Assembly (NCBI RefSeq): GCF_004359215.1 | Contig: NC_090610.1 | Span: forward strand, 13,745,419-13,809,418 | Direction: 5' to 3' | DNA length: 64,000 bases | Source of the DNA: Bremia lactucae | Lineage: Eukaryota > Oomycota > Peronosporomycetes > Peronosporales > Peronosporaceae | Shown: positions 1 through 9,859 of the stretch, in pieces | Position numbering within the stretch: position 1 is the stretch's first letter | Layout of the letters: each line of letters starts with the position of its first letter | Translations under genes and position numbers: made by a program | The notes under the pieces: generated by a model | Told to the model about the DNA's origin: nothing | The model's database searches: none | The model's input: the letters and a program-made list of their open reading frames with translations, nothing else

Positions 1-113
1 TTCATCTCGTCAAGTTCATGTTGTATGAACTTGGCGATGGTTGAATGGAGGGCAACTCTGTCCAAATTGGACAGGATTGCCAAAATTGCATCGTTTCCTA
101 CGGTCGAACTCAT
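1..113 (-). pseudogene. gag N-terminus, gypsy family B, cut by window edge
   Basis: Reading leftward from an ATG at 113-111, about 37 codons are open to the window edge (start MSSTVGNDAILAILSNL). They align with the start of the reverse-strand gag at 15423 (MSSAAGGPAVRAML) and the forward gag at 16390 (MSLIVGGPAFNEML): same length, same hydrophobic pattern. The LTR and primer site lie directly upstream at 246-707. It is the start of the capsid-type polyprotein of a Ty3/gypsy retrotransposon whose body lies outside the window, so intactness cannot be judged. Confidence 0.6.
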
Positions 114-256
114 TCGTTCAACCGCACTCCTTTCTATGTCACTTAGAAAGGAGTAGCTATCAGGGGAAACGTGATGCGTATTCCCACTTTCATCTAACGT
201 GTCCATGTTAGATGTGGGAAATGTGGTCCTTGGATGGACTACAAAGTGCTACCAGG

Positions 257-707
257 TGTAACGGGGCACTACGACTTGTACTGTTTCAGTACAAGTCCAC
301 TTCGCACTGCTTCAGTTGCGAGTGGTGCCTTACGTTATTTCACGTACACTAGTACGTGCAGAGGAAGACTTCTCTTTAAGGTAACTAGCTTAAAAAGGGT
401 AAAATGAAAACTGTATTAATATAATTCATGTCTCTTTTTCTTCTTTGTAAATGCTAGCTTACTTATCAACTAATACTTAGCCTGTTATTGAATTCTTCTT
501 CTATTTTATCTGTATGTGTCTGTTTGTTTCCTCTTGCAGCTGATTAGTCTGCGGATTAAATTGTTATAATTTTCTTTTCCTGTGTCTTGATGCTAATTCT
601 GAATTTTACTCTTGGAGATTGTCCTGTAGGTTTTGTTTACCTTTTAGATAATATATGAATTAACAACCTTTAAGTGTTAATTTCATGTAACGATACACCC
701 CGTTACA
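257..707 (-). repeat. LTR of gypsy family B (5' LTR of a reverse element), with primer site
   Basis: The segment begins TGTAACGGGGCA and ends CACCCCGTTACA, so the tips are a 10-bp inverted repeat with TG...CA ends. On the reverse strand the LTR is followed, after its end at 257, by CCTGGTAGCAC (256-246), the same primer-site word found next to the LTRs at 15558 and 39533. Gag follows at 113. The last 70 bp are repeated imperfectly at 778-852, so the U3 end was duplicated or a second LTR end is fused on. Confidence 0.75.
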
Positions 708-974
708 GTCTATACCTATTTTTGGATAAGAATTCTGAGAATTACTATGTAAAGTAATATCCTCCAAATATTATCTACCTTTTAGATAATATATTAATTA
801 TCAACATTTAAGTGTTAATTTCATGTAACGAAACACGATGTTACACCCTGAGTCTAAAAGTCTTCCTCGGACTTTAGGAGCGAGGTAGCTCCGCAAAATA
901 GGATAAAAGGGTATTTTACCCATAAGGTAAATGTACACAACAAAGGTTCTCCAACCGATGTGTGCCCCATTACA
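708..974. repeat. Fused LTR scraps (family B end, family A U5 end, family A U3 end)
   Basis: 778-852 repeats the terminal part of the family B LTR. 847-894 matches the U5 end of the family A LTR in + orientation (compare 9195-9243). 901-974 is the reverse complement of the family A LTR start at 2644-2717, ending CCCCATTACA. Three LTR pieces in two orientations are joined within 270 bp. No coding content is seen. Confidence 0.6.
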
Positions 975-1258
975 CCTGCAAATCTCGGACTCCCTAATAC
1001 ATATATTAAGCTTTTTGTTTTACATCAAGCCAGAAATAAACAGTAGCGAAACTTGTATAGCACGCTTCTTATGTGCTTGTGATTTGTCCCGCTTGCAACG
1101 CATTTACACCTCAAATGAGATATGTCTTTAAATAAAATATATCCGATAAATAGCAGGTGTAGCAACGCGATGCAGGCAAAATTACAAAAAACCGTTTGGA
1201 AAAGTAGATAAAAGATACGTCTTATTCACTATATTTGAACGTCGTGCTGGTGGAGCCA

Positions 1259-2247
1259 ATGCGTCGTCGCTACCACCGGCACTTTGGCCTGCCAAATGCC
1301 AACCAGATTCTTTTGTGTATGTGTGTCTGTACATTGCTTTTTTTTGCCCTGTTGCGGCGCCACTGGTTGCATTTTGGCGAGGATCCGGACATTTACGCGT
1401 CCCTAAAGAGAATTTACGTTAGAGGTGAAGTATCCACTGAGTCTAAATCATGGGCACAATTTTGTGCTGACAAATCTTTTCGTGTGTACATGTAAGAAAA
1501 AATTCGTCCCGTTCTTTATATTCGGTCAGGGTTGCCTTCTTGTCATTACGAATTATGTGTACCCAATACTATAGTCCTGGTACGAATCGGACAACGGCAG
1601 TCGTAAATTTGGAGGACGAAAAAGTGCTTTGTAACCAGCACAGCGGACAACTTATATTCACGCTTATGATATGGCTATTGGCGGTGGCCCTGAGCTGTGC
1701 TCTTCTGAGCACGCTCTTGGCGGCATATCTGCAGTTGGGCAACCCAACGAGAGAGACAATTTTTTGGATCGGCATAATTCCGGGTATATCGCTGTTCATC
1801 ACTGGTTAGGACGTATTGTAGCTGGTCAGATATTTAAAGCAGACGACTCACCGTTTAAATTGTGTAGGAATATTGGGATCGGTATCGCTGGTTCTATGGC
1901 AAAAATATTACCTTCAGCTCGACAATGGAGACTGTTTATCGATCACAGTGGCTGCCACTATTATTGCATATGTTGCAGCAATTTCTATGGTCATAAGATG
2001 GCGTTGGGTATGTTGTTTGTGCATATGAGCTGCCGCGGCTGCATTCTGATAATATCTGTTTGGCTTTTAAATACTGTAGCCAGGGATCTGCGCAATCCCG
2101 AACGAGCAACAAGCGCTAGGGTCGCGCTCAATCAGTAATCAATATTTACCTCATTGCAGTCGGCGAAGAGGTTCTATAACTGCTACAACAAGAAGGAGTG
2201 CGCCAGCACTTGATCTCGAGTCAGTCGTGACTCCACTGGATCGCTGA
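1259..2247 (+). CDS. Four-exon gene for a four-helix membrane protein, unknown function
   Basis: Exons are read at 1259-1491, 1575-1783, 1868-2007 and 2080-2247. Introns of 83, 84 and 72 bp have donors GTAAGA, GTATAT, GTATGT and acceptors TATAG, TGTGTAG, CTGTAG. All three junction phases fit, and the exons total 750 nt (249 residues plus TGA). The start is the first ATG, 24 bases inside the open frame; TTATTCACTATATTT just upstream loosely resembles an oomycete initiator. The protein has a basic N-terminus (MRRRYHRH), helix 1 at about 17-32, a 70-residue loop with an NRT sequon near 82, helices at 104-130, 139-158 and 171-190, then a basic Ser/Arg-rich tail. The layout (four helices, long first loop) recalls SUR7/claudin-like proteins, but no family signature is visible. 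It lies between inverted LTR pieces at 901-974 and 2644. Splicing is inferred, not shown. Confidence 0.65.
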
Positions 2248-2643
2248 GTACGATGTGGTAAAACTTGGCTTGAGACGATACTTAAAAACGTGCCAGTTCT
2301 TCGTAGCGATTGCAACCCATAAGAGTAGACTGGTCATAGGCGTACCTAGGCTGGTAGCGACATCTGAATAAGTAGCCGTGGCGCAACCAGCGCTGACCTT
2401 TGCTTTTTTGGAAAAAGAACGGCAAACTTTCATATGTAAGCTTGATCGATGACAAATTTATCTTATGCAGCTCCGACGACCACTTTATCTTTAAACAGCT
2501 CCGATGATAACCTCAGCTTTCGCAACTTCAAACAATCACATCTTACCATGTTGACATGTATGATAATAGCTTATTATTTAAAATCGCCTAATAACGACAA
2601 TTTCGACTTATTTATATATTTGATTGACACAAAAGCGAAAATC
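2248..2643. other. Downstream flank of the membrane-protein gene, no gene seen
   Basis: After the TGA there is no convincing frame on either strand. The short open stretches lack introns that would join them to the gene. The last 60 bp run into the LTR start at 2644. Confidence 0.4.
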
Positions 2644-2962
2644 TGTAATGGGGCACACATTGGTTGGAGAATCGTTGTTGTGGTACATTTACCTTATGGG
2701 TAAAATACCCTTCAATCCTATTCTAAAATAGTTCATTACTTAAATTCCATTAATTATGGGTAACAAATGTGGTCGCCGCCAGATATAAATCTGGCGGCCG
2801 AAATCTAATTTTTAATCAGCTAGGGTGAGGTTTTAGATCAAATAATCAAATAAAGTTCAGTTCCCCTTTTGATCTCAAGCTCGAAGGCAAGACGAAAGGT
2901 CATCTTGGATAGAAGCGTTAAAGCGTTAAGTGCCTTCCTAAGGCTTGCGCATTGATCTGTAA
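2644..2962 (+). repeat. Gypsy family A LTR, U3-side remnant (5' side of copy 1)
   Basis: It starts TGTAATGGGGCAC and runs collinear with the reverse complement of the full 485-bp LTR at 39533-40017, including the inverted word GCCGCCAGAT/ATCTGGCGGC. It stops near GCATTGATCTGTAA, so U5, the primer site and the gag start are deleted, and mid-gag follows at once. Confidence 0.75.
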
Positions 2963-3585
2963 TAAACAAACCCTAGGGGACAATGTCCAAGAGTTGAGAA
3001 CTCTCATTGCATCTATGCATCAAGACCCGGTGCAAGAAGAAATTGTAGTAACAATCTTTATGGGGGGTCTCAATGAGGGCGTTGCCCGGACGGAATTATT
3101 CCGATCCCATCCTGCTACTTTAGAAGAGGCAGTTGCCATAACGCTAGGGGCTGAGTTCGACTTTAAGTCTGCTCGCGTTAGCTCGCCTGTTTACCGAAGA
3201 AGCTCTTCGAGCACATGGATTCCGTCTAATAGACCGGAACCCATGGGTCCAAGCCTCGTTGAGGAAGGAGAAGAGGCCTTTCAAGCTGTGTACAGCATGA
3301 GAATATCCGTGGATGTTATATGTGCGGAATCACGAAACATTTACGTCCGGCCTGTCCCCTACGAAGTACGCGTAATGCTCGAAAGAGCATCAACTCCGAC
3401 CTTTTCAGAAATCTGGTACGGTGCGGGAAAACGTCGATACCAGTAGGTGCGAGGCGCCCTACTGGGGAATACTTAGGCTCTGTTAAACCTCTAGGAGGTG
3501 AGAATAAATACAACCTAGCCCCAATTAGCTCGGTGCGTAATGTCGCGGGGCCTGAGTACAAGCCTAACTCGTTAGTCGCTCAAGC
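2963..3585 (+). pseudogene. gag of gypsy A copy 1, truncated and frameshifted
   Basis: The open frame to 3446 begins at a gag core (DNVQELRTLIASM...ARTELFRSHPATLEEAV), the retrotransposon gag domain that builds the particle. Near 3315 the reading shifts by a base; the second frame carries the zinc knuckle CYMCGITKHLRPAC (C-x2-C-x4-H-x4-C) and runs to 3589. The N-terminal half is missing through the LTR-gag deletion. The downstream end overlaps the protease frame start. Confidence 0.75.
3440..3465 (+). other. Hairpin at the gag-protease junction of copy 1
   Basis: CCAGTAGG (3440-3447) pairs with CCTACTGG (3458-3465). Inside, after one bulged T, GCG pairs with CGC around a 3-nt loop. The same fold occurs at the same gene junction at 17413-17436, and an enlarged perfect version sits at 19508-19583. 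Confidence 0.5.
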
Positions 3586-3999
3586 GTGAAGGGCTTTGAT
3601 AAGCCATGGTCAATTTTAATTGACTCAGGAGCGTCTTACAATTATGCTCGATGTCTTTTTCTTGAAGGGAATCAACGATACGTTGAGGCGCGTAAAGCAT
3701 ATGAAAGTGATACAATCACTGTACGCTTAGCGACTGGGACTCATGTCACTGTTCCCAAAGTTCCATTGAACTTAGGTGTAAAGTTTCTGGACTTTGACAG
3801 CATGGAACGCTGTCTCGTCCTTGATTTGGATTCGAGATATTATCTCATCCTTGGTATGGCCTGGCTAGAACACCATAAGCCATGGATCGATTGGAGGTCT
3901 AAGACCTTAGGCGCCACGCGCCATACTCCAAGCAAATTTTGGAGAGTCATGAACCCACCTTTGCTAGGCAACAAGAGCGCTACTGGAACGGATTATTGA
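3586..3999 (+). pseudogene. Aspartic protease region of gypsy A copy 1
   Basis: The frame carries ILIDSGASYNYAR, the D-S/T-G active-site word of retropepsins, about 12 residues from its start, and later YLILGMAWLEHHKPWIDW, the second conserved block before RT in this family. The enzyme would cut Gag-Pol. The frame closes at 3999 and linker sequence follows, so the Gag-Pol frame is broken. Copy 2 has the matching block at 40716-41180. Confidence 0.75.
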
Positions 4000-4950
4000 A
4001 TGAGTCTGTCAGATTTTTAGACATTGGAATGTCTGAGTTAATTAACTCCAATGCTGCAAACATTAATTCCGAGCCCGAATCAGAAAAAGGGGGTGGAACG
4101 GCACGTTCTCCGTGAAATGACACCGTTGTAATAACGATTTACTGAATGATGAAAGCATTGATGGCCTAAGGCCGAGTCATCAAGGGTGCAATATCCCTGA
4201 GATACGTGAAGTGACACGCCTAAGTCTACCTAGTGTGGTCGGCCGAGGTGGAACCATACTGAGTGTCAGTAGTGACACTATTGGCGATTCGCCAGGACCT
4301 CAAGGGTGCAATATCCTTGAGATACGTGGAGTGGCACGTCTAAGTCGACCGAGTATGGTCGGCCGAGATGGCACCATACTGAGTGTCAATAGTGACGCTA
4401 TTGGCGGTTCGCCAGGACATTCGGGGTCAAACCCTTCTACTGCACGTGAAGCGACACGTAAACATTCGCTGGTAAAGAAAGTTGAGTTACCAACTCCTTG
4501 TCGGACGTCGAATTAGACACCATGTCTGGTATAAAACCAATCCAGGCTGGAAAATTTGGGGACGTGAATGTCCCGGCCTCTAAGAGGCGTATTGTCTCTA
4601 CTCCTTGACAGGGGAAGCGCGAAGCGTTTATATTCTCACAAAGTGATACGGGTGAGCAATTACATACGCTTGTAAATGGCGTATCCGGTAACATTGAGGG
4701 AGAAGTTAGCCTTGCGTCACTCCCTTCGTTACATGCTCTTTTAAAGCTAGACGAAATGTCTATTGCTGAGTGCGACTGTGCCTTAAAGGCTGGCGTTTTA
4801 TCTGAGATGGTGGTCACTCGACCAACGATTGAGTCAAAATCATCGTCACTTCTGGACGAAGCTGTCCTGGATGACACAAAAGCTGCACTTAGTGCGCGGT
4901 GTGTGTTATCGATCCTTAAAGATCCTACGAATCCATTTTATTTTTGATTA
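4000..4950 (+). mobile_element. Protease-RT linker of gypsy A copy 1
   Basis: Low-conservation polyprotein linker in several frames, with recognisable matches to copy 2 (41181-41940) and copy 3 (19590-20375), such as [20 protein letters not shown]. It includes the 120-bp tandem repeat at 4181-4420. Confidence 0.55.
4181..4420 (+). repeat. Two tandem 120-bp units in the pol linker
   Basis: Both units start CAAGGGTGCAATATCC (4181 and 4301) and contain TGGTCGGCCGAG and CTATTGGCG blocks. They keep the frame, giving a repeated peptide with the core RLS.PS.VGR.GTILSV. Copy 2 has only one unit (from about 41311), so copy 1 gained one. Confidence 0.7.
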
Positions 4951-5800
4951 AGGAATTCTAAGATGTGGTATGTACCAATCCGCCATCTGTTTTACCTTCG
5001 GATAGAGGTGTCCGTCATGAAATTGACTTGGTTTCTGGAACCAAATACTGTGTCACACGACAGTGGCCTTTTACCGAAGGAACAGTGTGACGTCATTGAC
5101 GATTTCTTTCGTGCTAAGGACGAGGCTGGAATGGTACGAGAGAGCAAATCTCCCCATTCGACACCGACAAATTGTGTCATAAAGCCAAATGGTGAATGGC
5201 GCATTGTATATTCTTATAAAAAGCTTAATGCTGCCACTATACCAGAACAACCCCCCATTCAAAGAAAGGATGTTCTTAAGAACAATATGGTGGGATGTAC
5301 AATGTACAGCGCATTTGACTTAGTCGATGGTTACTACCAATGCTCATGCGAGCTAGCGATATCCCGCTTACAGGCTTTAGCACCTTAAGCGGTATGCTAT
5401 GGGAGTGGTTGGTTATGCCACAAGGGCTTTCCAACACCCCGGCAATATTTAATCGTCTAGTGACGCAACTGCTCCGCCCTCATCGAGGTTATGCACAGTC
5501 TCATTTCGATTACATTTATGTTCATAGTCGTGCGGAGCGGGGTTGGTCGGATATGGAAAACGATTTAGACTATTAGCGAGCAGTGCTCGAGTGTATGCGT
5601 ACAAATAAATTGTATGCCAATGCATCTAAATCCATTTTTGGCGCAGAAGACATTCCTTTCTTAGGGTGCTTCATTGGGAAGCGAGGCCTTAGAGCGGATC
5701 CCGCTAAGGTAAAAGCCATAGTAGATTGGCCAGTTCCTACAAACCGAAAGGATTTGCGTACGTGGTTAGGTCACGCCAATTATTTAACACAATTATAGCG
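4951..5800 (+). pseudogene. Reverse transcriptase of gypsy A copy 1, broken
   Basis: RT blocks in order: CVIKPNGEWRIVYSYKKLN (about 5173), MYSAFDLVDGYYQ (5302), WLVMPQGLSNTPAIFNR (5407), FDYIYVHSRA (5505), and LYANASKSIFGAEDIPFLGC (5611). The family makes cDNA from element RNA. At the catalytic FDDI box the second Asp is Tyr (TTC GAT TAC at 5505-5513), and there are frame changes near 5340 and 5577. It is therefore inactive. Copy 3 keeps FDDL here. Confidence 0.8.
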
Positions 5801-6330
5801 TAAATTACGCTGTAATGGCTAGGCCATTATCTAATCTCCTTAACAAAGATACAGATTGGTGCTTGAGTAGCACAGAACAAAATGCGTTACAAGCAATTAA
5901 GGATAGTCGTATCCATGCCCCGGTTCTGGCACTGCCGAATCCGAATTGGCCTTTCAGTGTCGTCTGTGACGCATCGGATTTTGCCATCGGCAGTGCTCTG
6001 TTACAAACAGATGCTAATGGACGTGAACGTGTTATTGCGTTCGAGTCTAGACAGCTTAAAGCTGCGGAATAGAACTACCCAGTTCATGACAAAGAGTTAC
6101 TTGCTATGAAGTATGCTCTCGTCAAATTCAGCGTTCATCTGCTAGTCTCGTAGCCGTTTGCGATATATACATATCACGCGTCATTACGAACGGCGACTAA
6201 GTCGCCCCATCTCTCACAGAGAATGGCCCGATGGCTATCATTTTTCGCCGAATACATTTTCGAGGTGAAGTATAAGCCTGACAAGCAGAATGCTTTGGCC
6301 GATGCGTTATCACGCAGGGCCGGATTATGA
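5801..6330 (+). pseudogene. RNase H and connection region of gypsy A copy 1
   Basis: MARPLSNLLNKDTDWCLSS opens the connection. VVCDASDFAIGSALLQTD carries the first RNase H Asp. After stops near 6070 and 6151 the block ending RMARWLSFFAEYIFEVKYKP (6221-6285) and ALADALSRR is readable. The domain degrades the RNA strand of the hybrid. Stops make it non-functional. Confidence 0.75.
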
Positions 6331-7680
6331 GCTCTCTTATTTAACGACTATCATGTCGCATATTACTGAATTAATCCGTTCAGCTTACGCCAAGGATGAA
6401 CAGCGTGTAGCTCTGCTACGAGCTCTAAAGAGCACTGAATCGGGTTTTAAATTTCGGCAAGTTTTTGTGCAATCTTACATCAACTTTCTTTCTATAATGA
6501 CCTGTTGCTTTATTGCACGGACGCTGTGGATCCTCCGCGCGACTTTGTTTCTAATGATGAGGATTTGAAGTACCGAATCCGCTATGAGGCACACGATTCT
6601 GTCCTTGGTGGTAATTTCGGTAGAGAAAAGACCTACGGCTCTATAAGCCAGAGTTATTGATGGCCCAAACTTTCTAAATGCATATGTTCGCACATGCGAA
6701 ACTTGCCAACGGGTTAAACCCTCGGCGCATGCTGCTGCGCCACTGGCGAGCCTTCCCGGCCCCATAGGTTGCTGGGAGTCCATAAGTATGGATTTTGTCT
6801 TCGGCTACAGAAAGATTCAGCCGGTAACTCCGGCATAGTGGTCTTTGTTGACCGATTGAGCAAAATGGCTCACTTAGCGGCCGTGCCGGATTCCATTGAT
6901 GGTGAAGGTACCGCTAAGCTCTTTATCGATCGCGCGTTTCGACAACATGGTTTGCCAGTGGCAATTGTCTCTGATCGGGACCCCCGTTTCACGTAAAAAT
7001 CCTGGAAATCAATTTCCCGAGTACTTGGCACCAGATTGGATATGTCCACTGCGGACCATCCGCAGACCGATGGTCAAACTGAACGTGTCGATCGCGCCAT
7101 TGAAGACGTTTTACGCAGCGTGTGTGCTCAGACACCAAAGCGGTGGAGCTCAATGCTAGTGGTGGAGTTTGCGTCAAATAACGCTGTACATGCCTCTACA
7201 GGCCTTAGTCCGTTCTATATAAACAGTCTTACCCACCCACGCGTTCCATTGACGATACCACTGCGTGGTTCAGGGCTTGGTGGGGGAGAATTAGCCGATA
7301 GACTTGCTGATATCAGCCCTGTTACCGTTCGGAAGTAAGTAAGCGAGCTTCTCGCGACGCGATTTAGTGTCATAAGACATGTATGGGAACGATGGCTGAT
7401 AGCCAAGACTAACAAAAAGAACAAGCAGATAACAAAGCAGAAGCTGTATTAATTTTATGTGGTTGGAGGCCGAGTTTTATTAATCGCTAAGAATCCACCT
7501 ACTAACTTGGTTTTCGCGGTCTTTAAGACCAAATTGCGCCGGCGCTTTATTGGACTATTTACGGTCGTGGCCAAGAAGGGCCTAACTTTCAAGGTTGACC
7601 TTCCTAGCAAGCTCCGTACACACCCAGTGCTCTACGTCGCTTGCTTAAGCCATATCGGGACCCTTTCCACGTGGACTTAA
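6331..7680 (+). pseudogene. Integrase of gypsy A copy 1, broken
   Basis: A degraded His/Cys N-terminal zinc region (HDSVLGGNFGR...TCQRVKP) is followed by the DDE core: VVFVDRLSKMAHL (first Asp, about 6842), IVSDRDPRF (second Asp, about 6964), and DHPQTDGQTERVDRAIEDVL (Glu). Then comes a GPF-like C-terminal block, FIGLFTVVAKKGL (7549). A TAA follows DPRFT at 6994 and there are further frame changes, so no integrase is made. The three core acidic residues are themselves retained. Confidence 0.8.
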
Positions 7681-8117
7681 AAGCGCTTGCGCCGAGACAG
7701 GCGGTCGTGCCGCAGATTGCTGCATCCTCACCAGGATGTCCAGCTGGTCCTCTAAACGGGGTTGCTGACGCTCCAGCATCTATAGACGGTTCTGAACCGC
7801 CTCAAAAGAGCTCTCAACCCGAGCAAGGCTCTCAGTTGCACCTCGTGCTTCAAGGCATCAAATTCTTCCGTCGACATTTCAGCCCCCTCCCGCGCTGCTT
7901 GATGCGCGAGGGAATCTTCAGGTTCAAGTGGAAAAACTTTTAAAGCGAAGTCGTCGTAAGGGTCAATAGCAGTATCTGGTCAAGTGGCTAGGGTGCCCCT
8001 CTTCTGAAAACTCTTGGGAGTTTGAGGTATTTCTTCGGCAAGATTGCCCGTACACCGTTGACGTTTTTGAGCGCCAAGCTCCGGGTCAACTCGCGTCAAA
8101 CGACGCTTCCCACCACT
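7681..8117 (+). pseudogene. Proline-rich tail and chromodomain of gypsy A copy 1
   Basis: After a Pro/Ala-rich stretch the frame gives QYLVKWLGCPSSENSWEF (about 7960-8020), a chromodomain core (YLVKW-G----ENSWE), then DCPYTVDVFERQAPGQLA and a stop near 8117. Gypsy chromodomains guide integration to marked chromatin. A TAG lies just before the QYLVKW block. The opposite strand is open through the same bases. Confidence 0.75.
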
Positions 8118-8958
8118 AAACGTGGGATTAGGTGGATCTATAGCCTCAGTGCGGCTTCGATCCATGGTTGTACGGTCAACTGAAGCGCTGAAATATTGGC
8201 TAGGCCTTTCTTCGTTTTGTGGCATAAATGCCGAACGTAACTGGCCTTTGGCCTTAAGCTTAGAGAAATCGAAGCGAAGCTTCCGTTCCAAACGAACATC
8301 AGCCGCATCCGCAGACTCTCTGATATTCCAAATATTACGAAGTCGGCGGGGCGGGCCCGGTGGACCCAGTGCTCAAATGAGACTTCGTTTTCACTCCTTG
8401 TTTCGTTTGGAAACAAAACGATCGGAATATCCCTCATGGAGGTCACCGAAGCCCCACGAGCTTGATCACGTAAACGCGTCAGATACTGCTTCGCGTCATT
8501 ACCTTTGGCTGGCAGCAATCTCCTCCGGCGTCCTCGCCGGGTCACCGGAGATCCAGGTGCCCAAGCTGTGACCCCCGCTATCTCTTCGAGACGCTCGTCC
8601 GCACTAAGCGGGGTAAATCTATATATTTACTATGAGCTTTAGCTTACGCTATCTCGGCAGCCCGACGACGAGCTCTTTCCTCTATGAGGATTATCCGCTC
8701 TTGCTCTTCATCGAGCGGATTCGTAATGATATTCGACTCAGGGTCCCGTGTCCTGCTCAATGCAGTTACGACATCAGCGGCACCACGTTCTGGGAACGGA
8801 TTCGGGGCCCGCCGACGTTCATCCGGAGGATAATAGGTGTAAGAGCGATGCTCTTGTTCCTCATCCTCCGATGGAGTGTGACTCTTGAAGTCCAACATTC
8901 CCTCGTCCTCGAGGAATGTGCTTAGAGTCTGTGACTCACGCTTAATTATCATGGGCAA
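7980..8958 (-). pseudogene. Antisense ORF between pol and 3' LTR, gypsy A copy 1
   Basis: Read from 8958 leftward: an acidic N-terminus (TLSTFLEDEGMLDF, SHTPSEDEEQEH), APNPFPERGAADVVTALSR, an Arg/Glu-rich helix (EERARRRAAEIA), then YLTRLRDQARGASVTS and FPNETRSENE (frame of 8138-8545). A C-terminal part follows (RKLRFDFSKLKAKGQLRSA, SQYFSASVDRTTMDRS, RRLTRVDPELGAQKRQR) to 7980. Two frame changes break it. The C-terminus overlaps the chromodomain codons in antisense. No known domain is recognised. The same protein is readable in three other places (18775, 23050, 44873), so it is a component of this element family. Confidence 0.65.
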
Positions 8959-9000
8959 AGGAAATAAAACACAACTAAACAGTTAGCTATTTATCATATA

Positions 9001-9246
9001 GCCTTAAGTGCCTTTCTAAAACTTGCACATTGATCTGTAAAGATAGAAGCCTTCAAAAGAATATACTCTTGGGCACTAGTTGCCACTTGGTTCTACGAAC
9101 CCTGAAACCCTTGATTTAGAATTCATTAAGCTTTAATTGCTTGTACGACTCCCCGAGTTGTTGAACCCATAAGTTCTATCGAGCTAAGAGACTCCCTGAG
9201 TCTAAAAGTCTTCCTCTGACTTTAATAGCGAGGTAGCTCCGCTACA
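9001..9246 (+). repeat. Gypsy family A LTR, U5-side remnant (3' side of copy 1)
   Basis: It matches the distal half of the reference LTR and ends GAGGTAGCTCCGCTACA. Its start (TTAAGTGCCTTTCTAAAACTTG) overlaps by about 38 bp the end of the U3 remnant at 2644-2962, so the element carries complementary LTR halves. Confidence 0.75.
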
Positions 9247-9699
9247 GTAGTACTGTTCAATGCCAATTTCAATGCATGAAATGAAATTTTCGTTTTGACC
9301 ATTTGTCCATAAAAGATTGTAGTGCTCAAAATGTTTGTGCGTTTGCTGATAGTTATTGCTTTGGCTGAGGTTTCGTTCCTGCTCATCACAGGGATTCTCA
9401 AGCAGTAGACGGACAACAAGCGTGTCACCTGTTTAGACCTGTATCCATCGCTTCAAGACAGCATGGGCACCTGCAAAATGGTAATTAGGTTAAATAAATT
9501 TCTTTGCTCTTATTTTTGTAAGGATAATTTTGGATGAGGTACGTTTGCCAAAAAGCTGAGGTACATATACCGGTACACTTTATTACAGTGTCAATTATTA
9601 CAACACATGGTAATATTAAGGCAGAAGTGTTATCTTTCTGTTCATTGGTTGATTTTAGTCTTTAAAAAGACCTCGCCAATCGCTGCTAGACGCGCGTAT
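9247..9699. other. No gene seen
   Basis: Between the LTR end and the copia fragments there is AT-rich sequence without a credible frame or a recognised repeat. Confidence 0.35.
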
Positions 9700-9805
9700 A
9701 GGCGGTCAGAAATGAGTCACTACACAATTCGAATTGATAAAGTCAGCATGTACCTAAAGCCGGATAATGAAGCAGGGGTTATTGGACCAAGAAAGTCCGA
9801 GCATA
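9700..9805 (-). pseudogene. Copia integrase scrap
   Basis: The reverse strand reads GPITPASLSGFRYMLTL after a short lead. This corresponds to the copia-2 block DVLGQITPASRSGFKY at about 34460-34505, around the first integrase Asp. It lies directly downstream of the reverse copia gag, so protease and the rest of integrase are deleted. Confidence 0.5.
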
Positions 9806-9859
9806 CGATGCTATCTGAGCGCATACTCTTCCTCTCTTCCAGCACCGTTTCGATTGCTT

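Noticed and set aside
4181..4420. CRISPR-like or satellite array
   Set aside because: Only two in-frame 120-bp units within a retrotransposon linker; no spacers.
7980..8958. Antisense ORF as gag of an inverted element
   Set aside because: The real gag start of this family (39413 leftward, FGLDHIEFIMSQEAEV...) is different, and the ORF lies in the same place in several copies.
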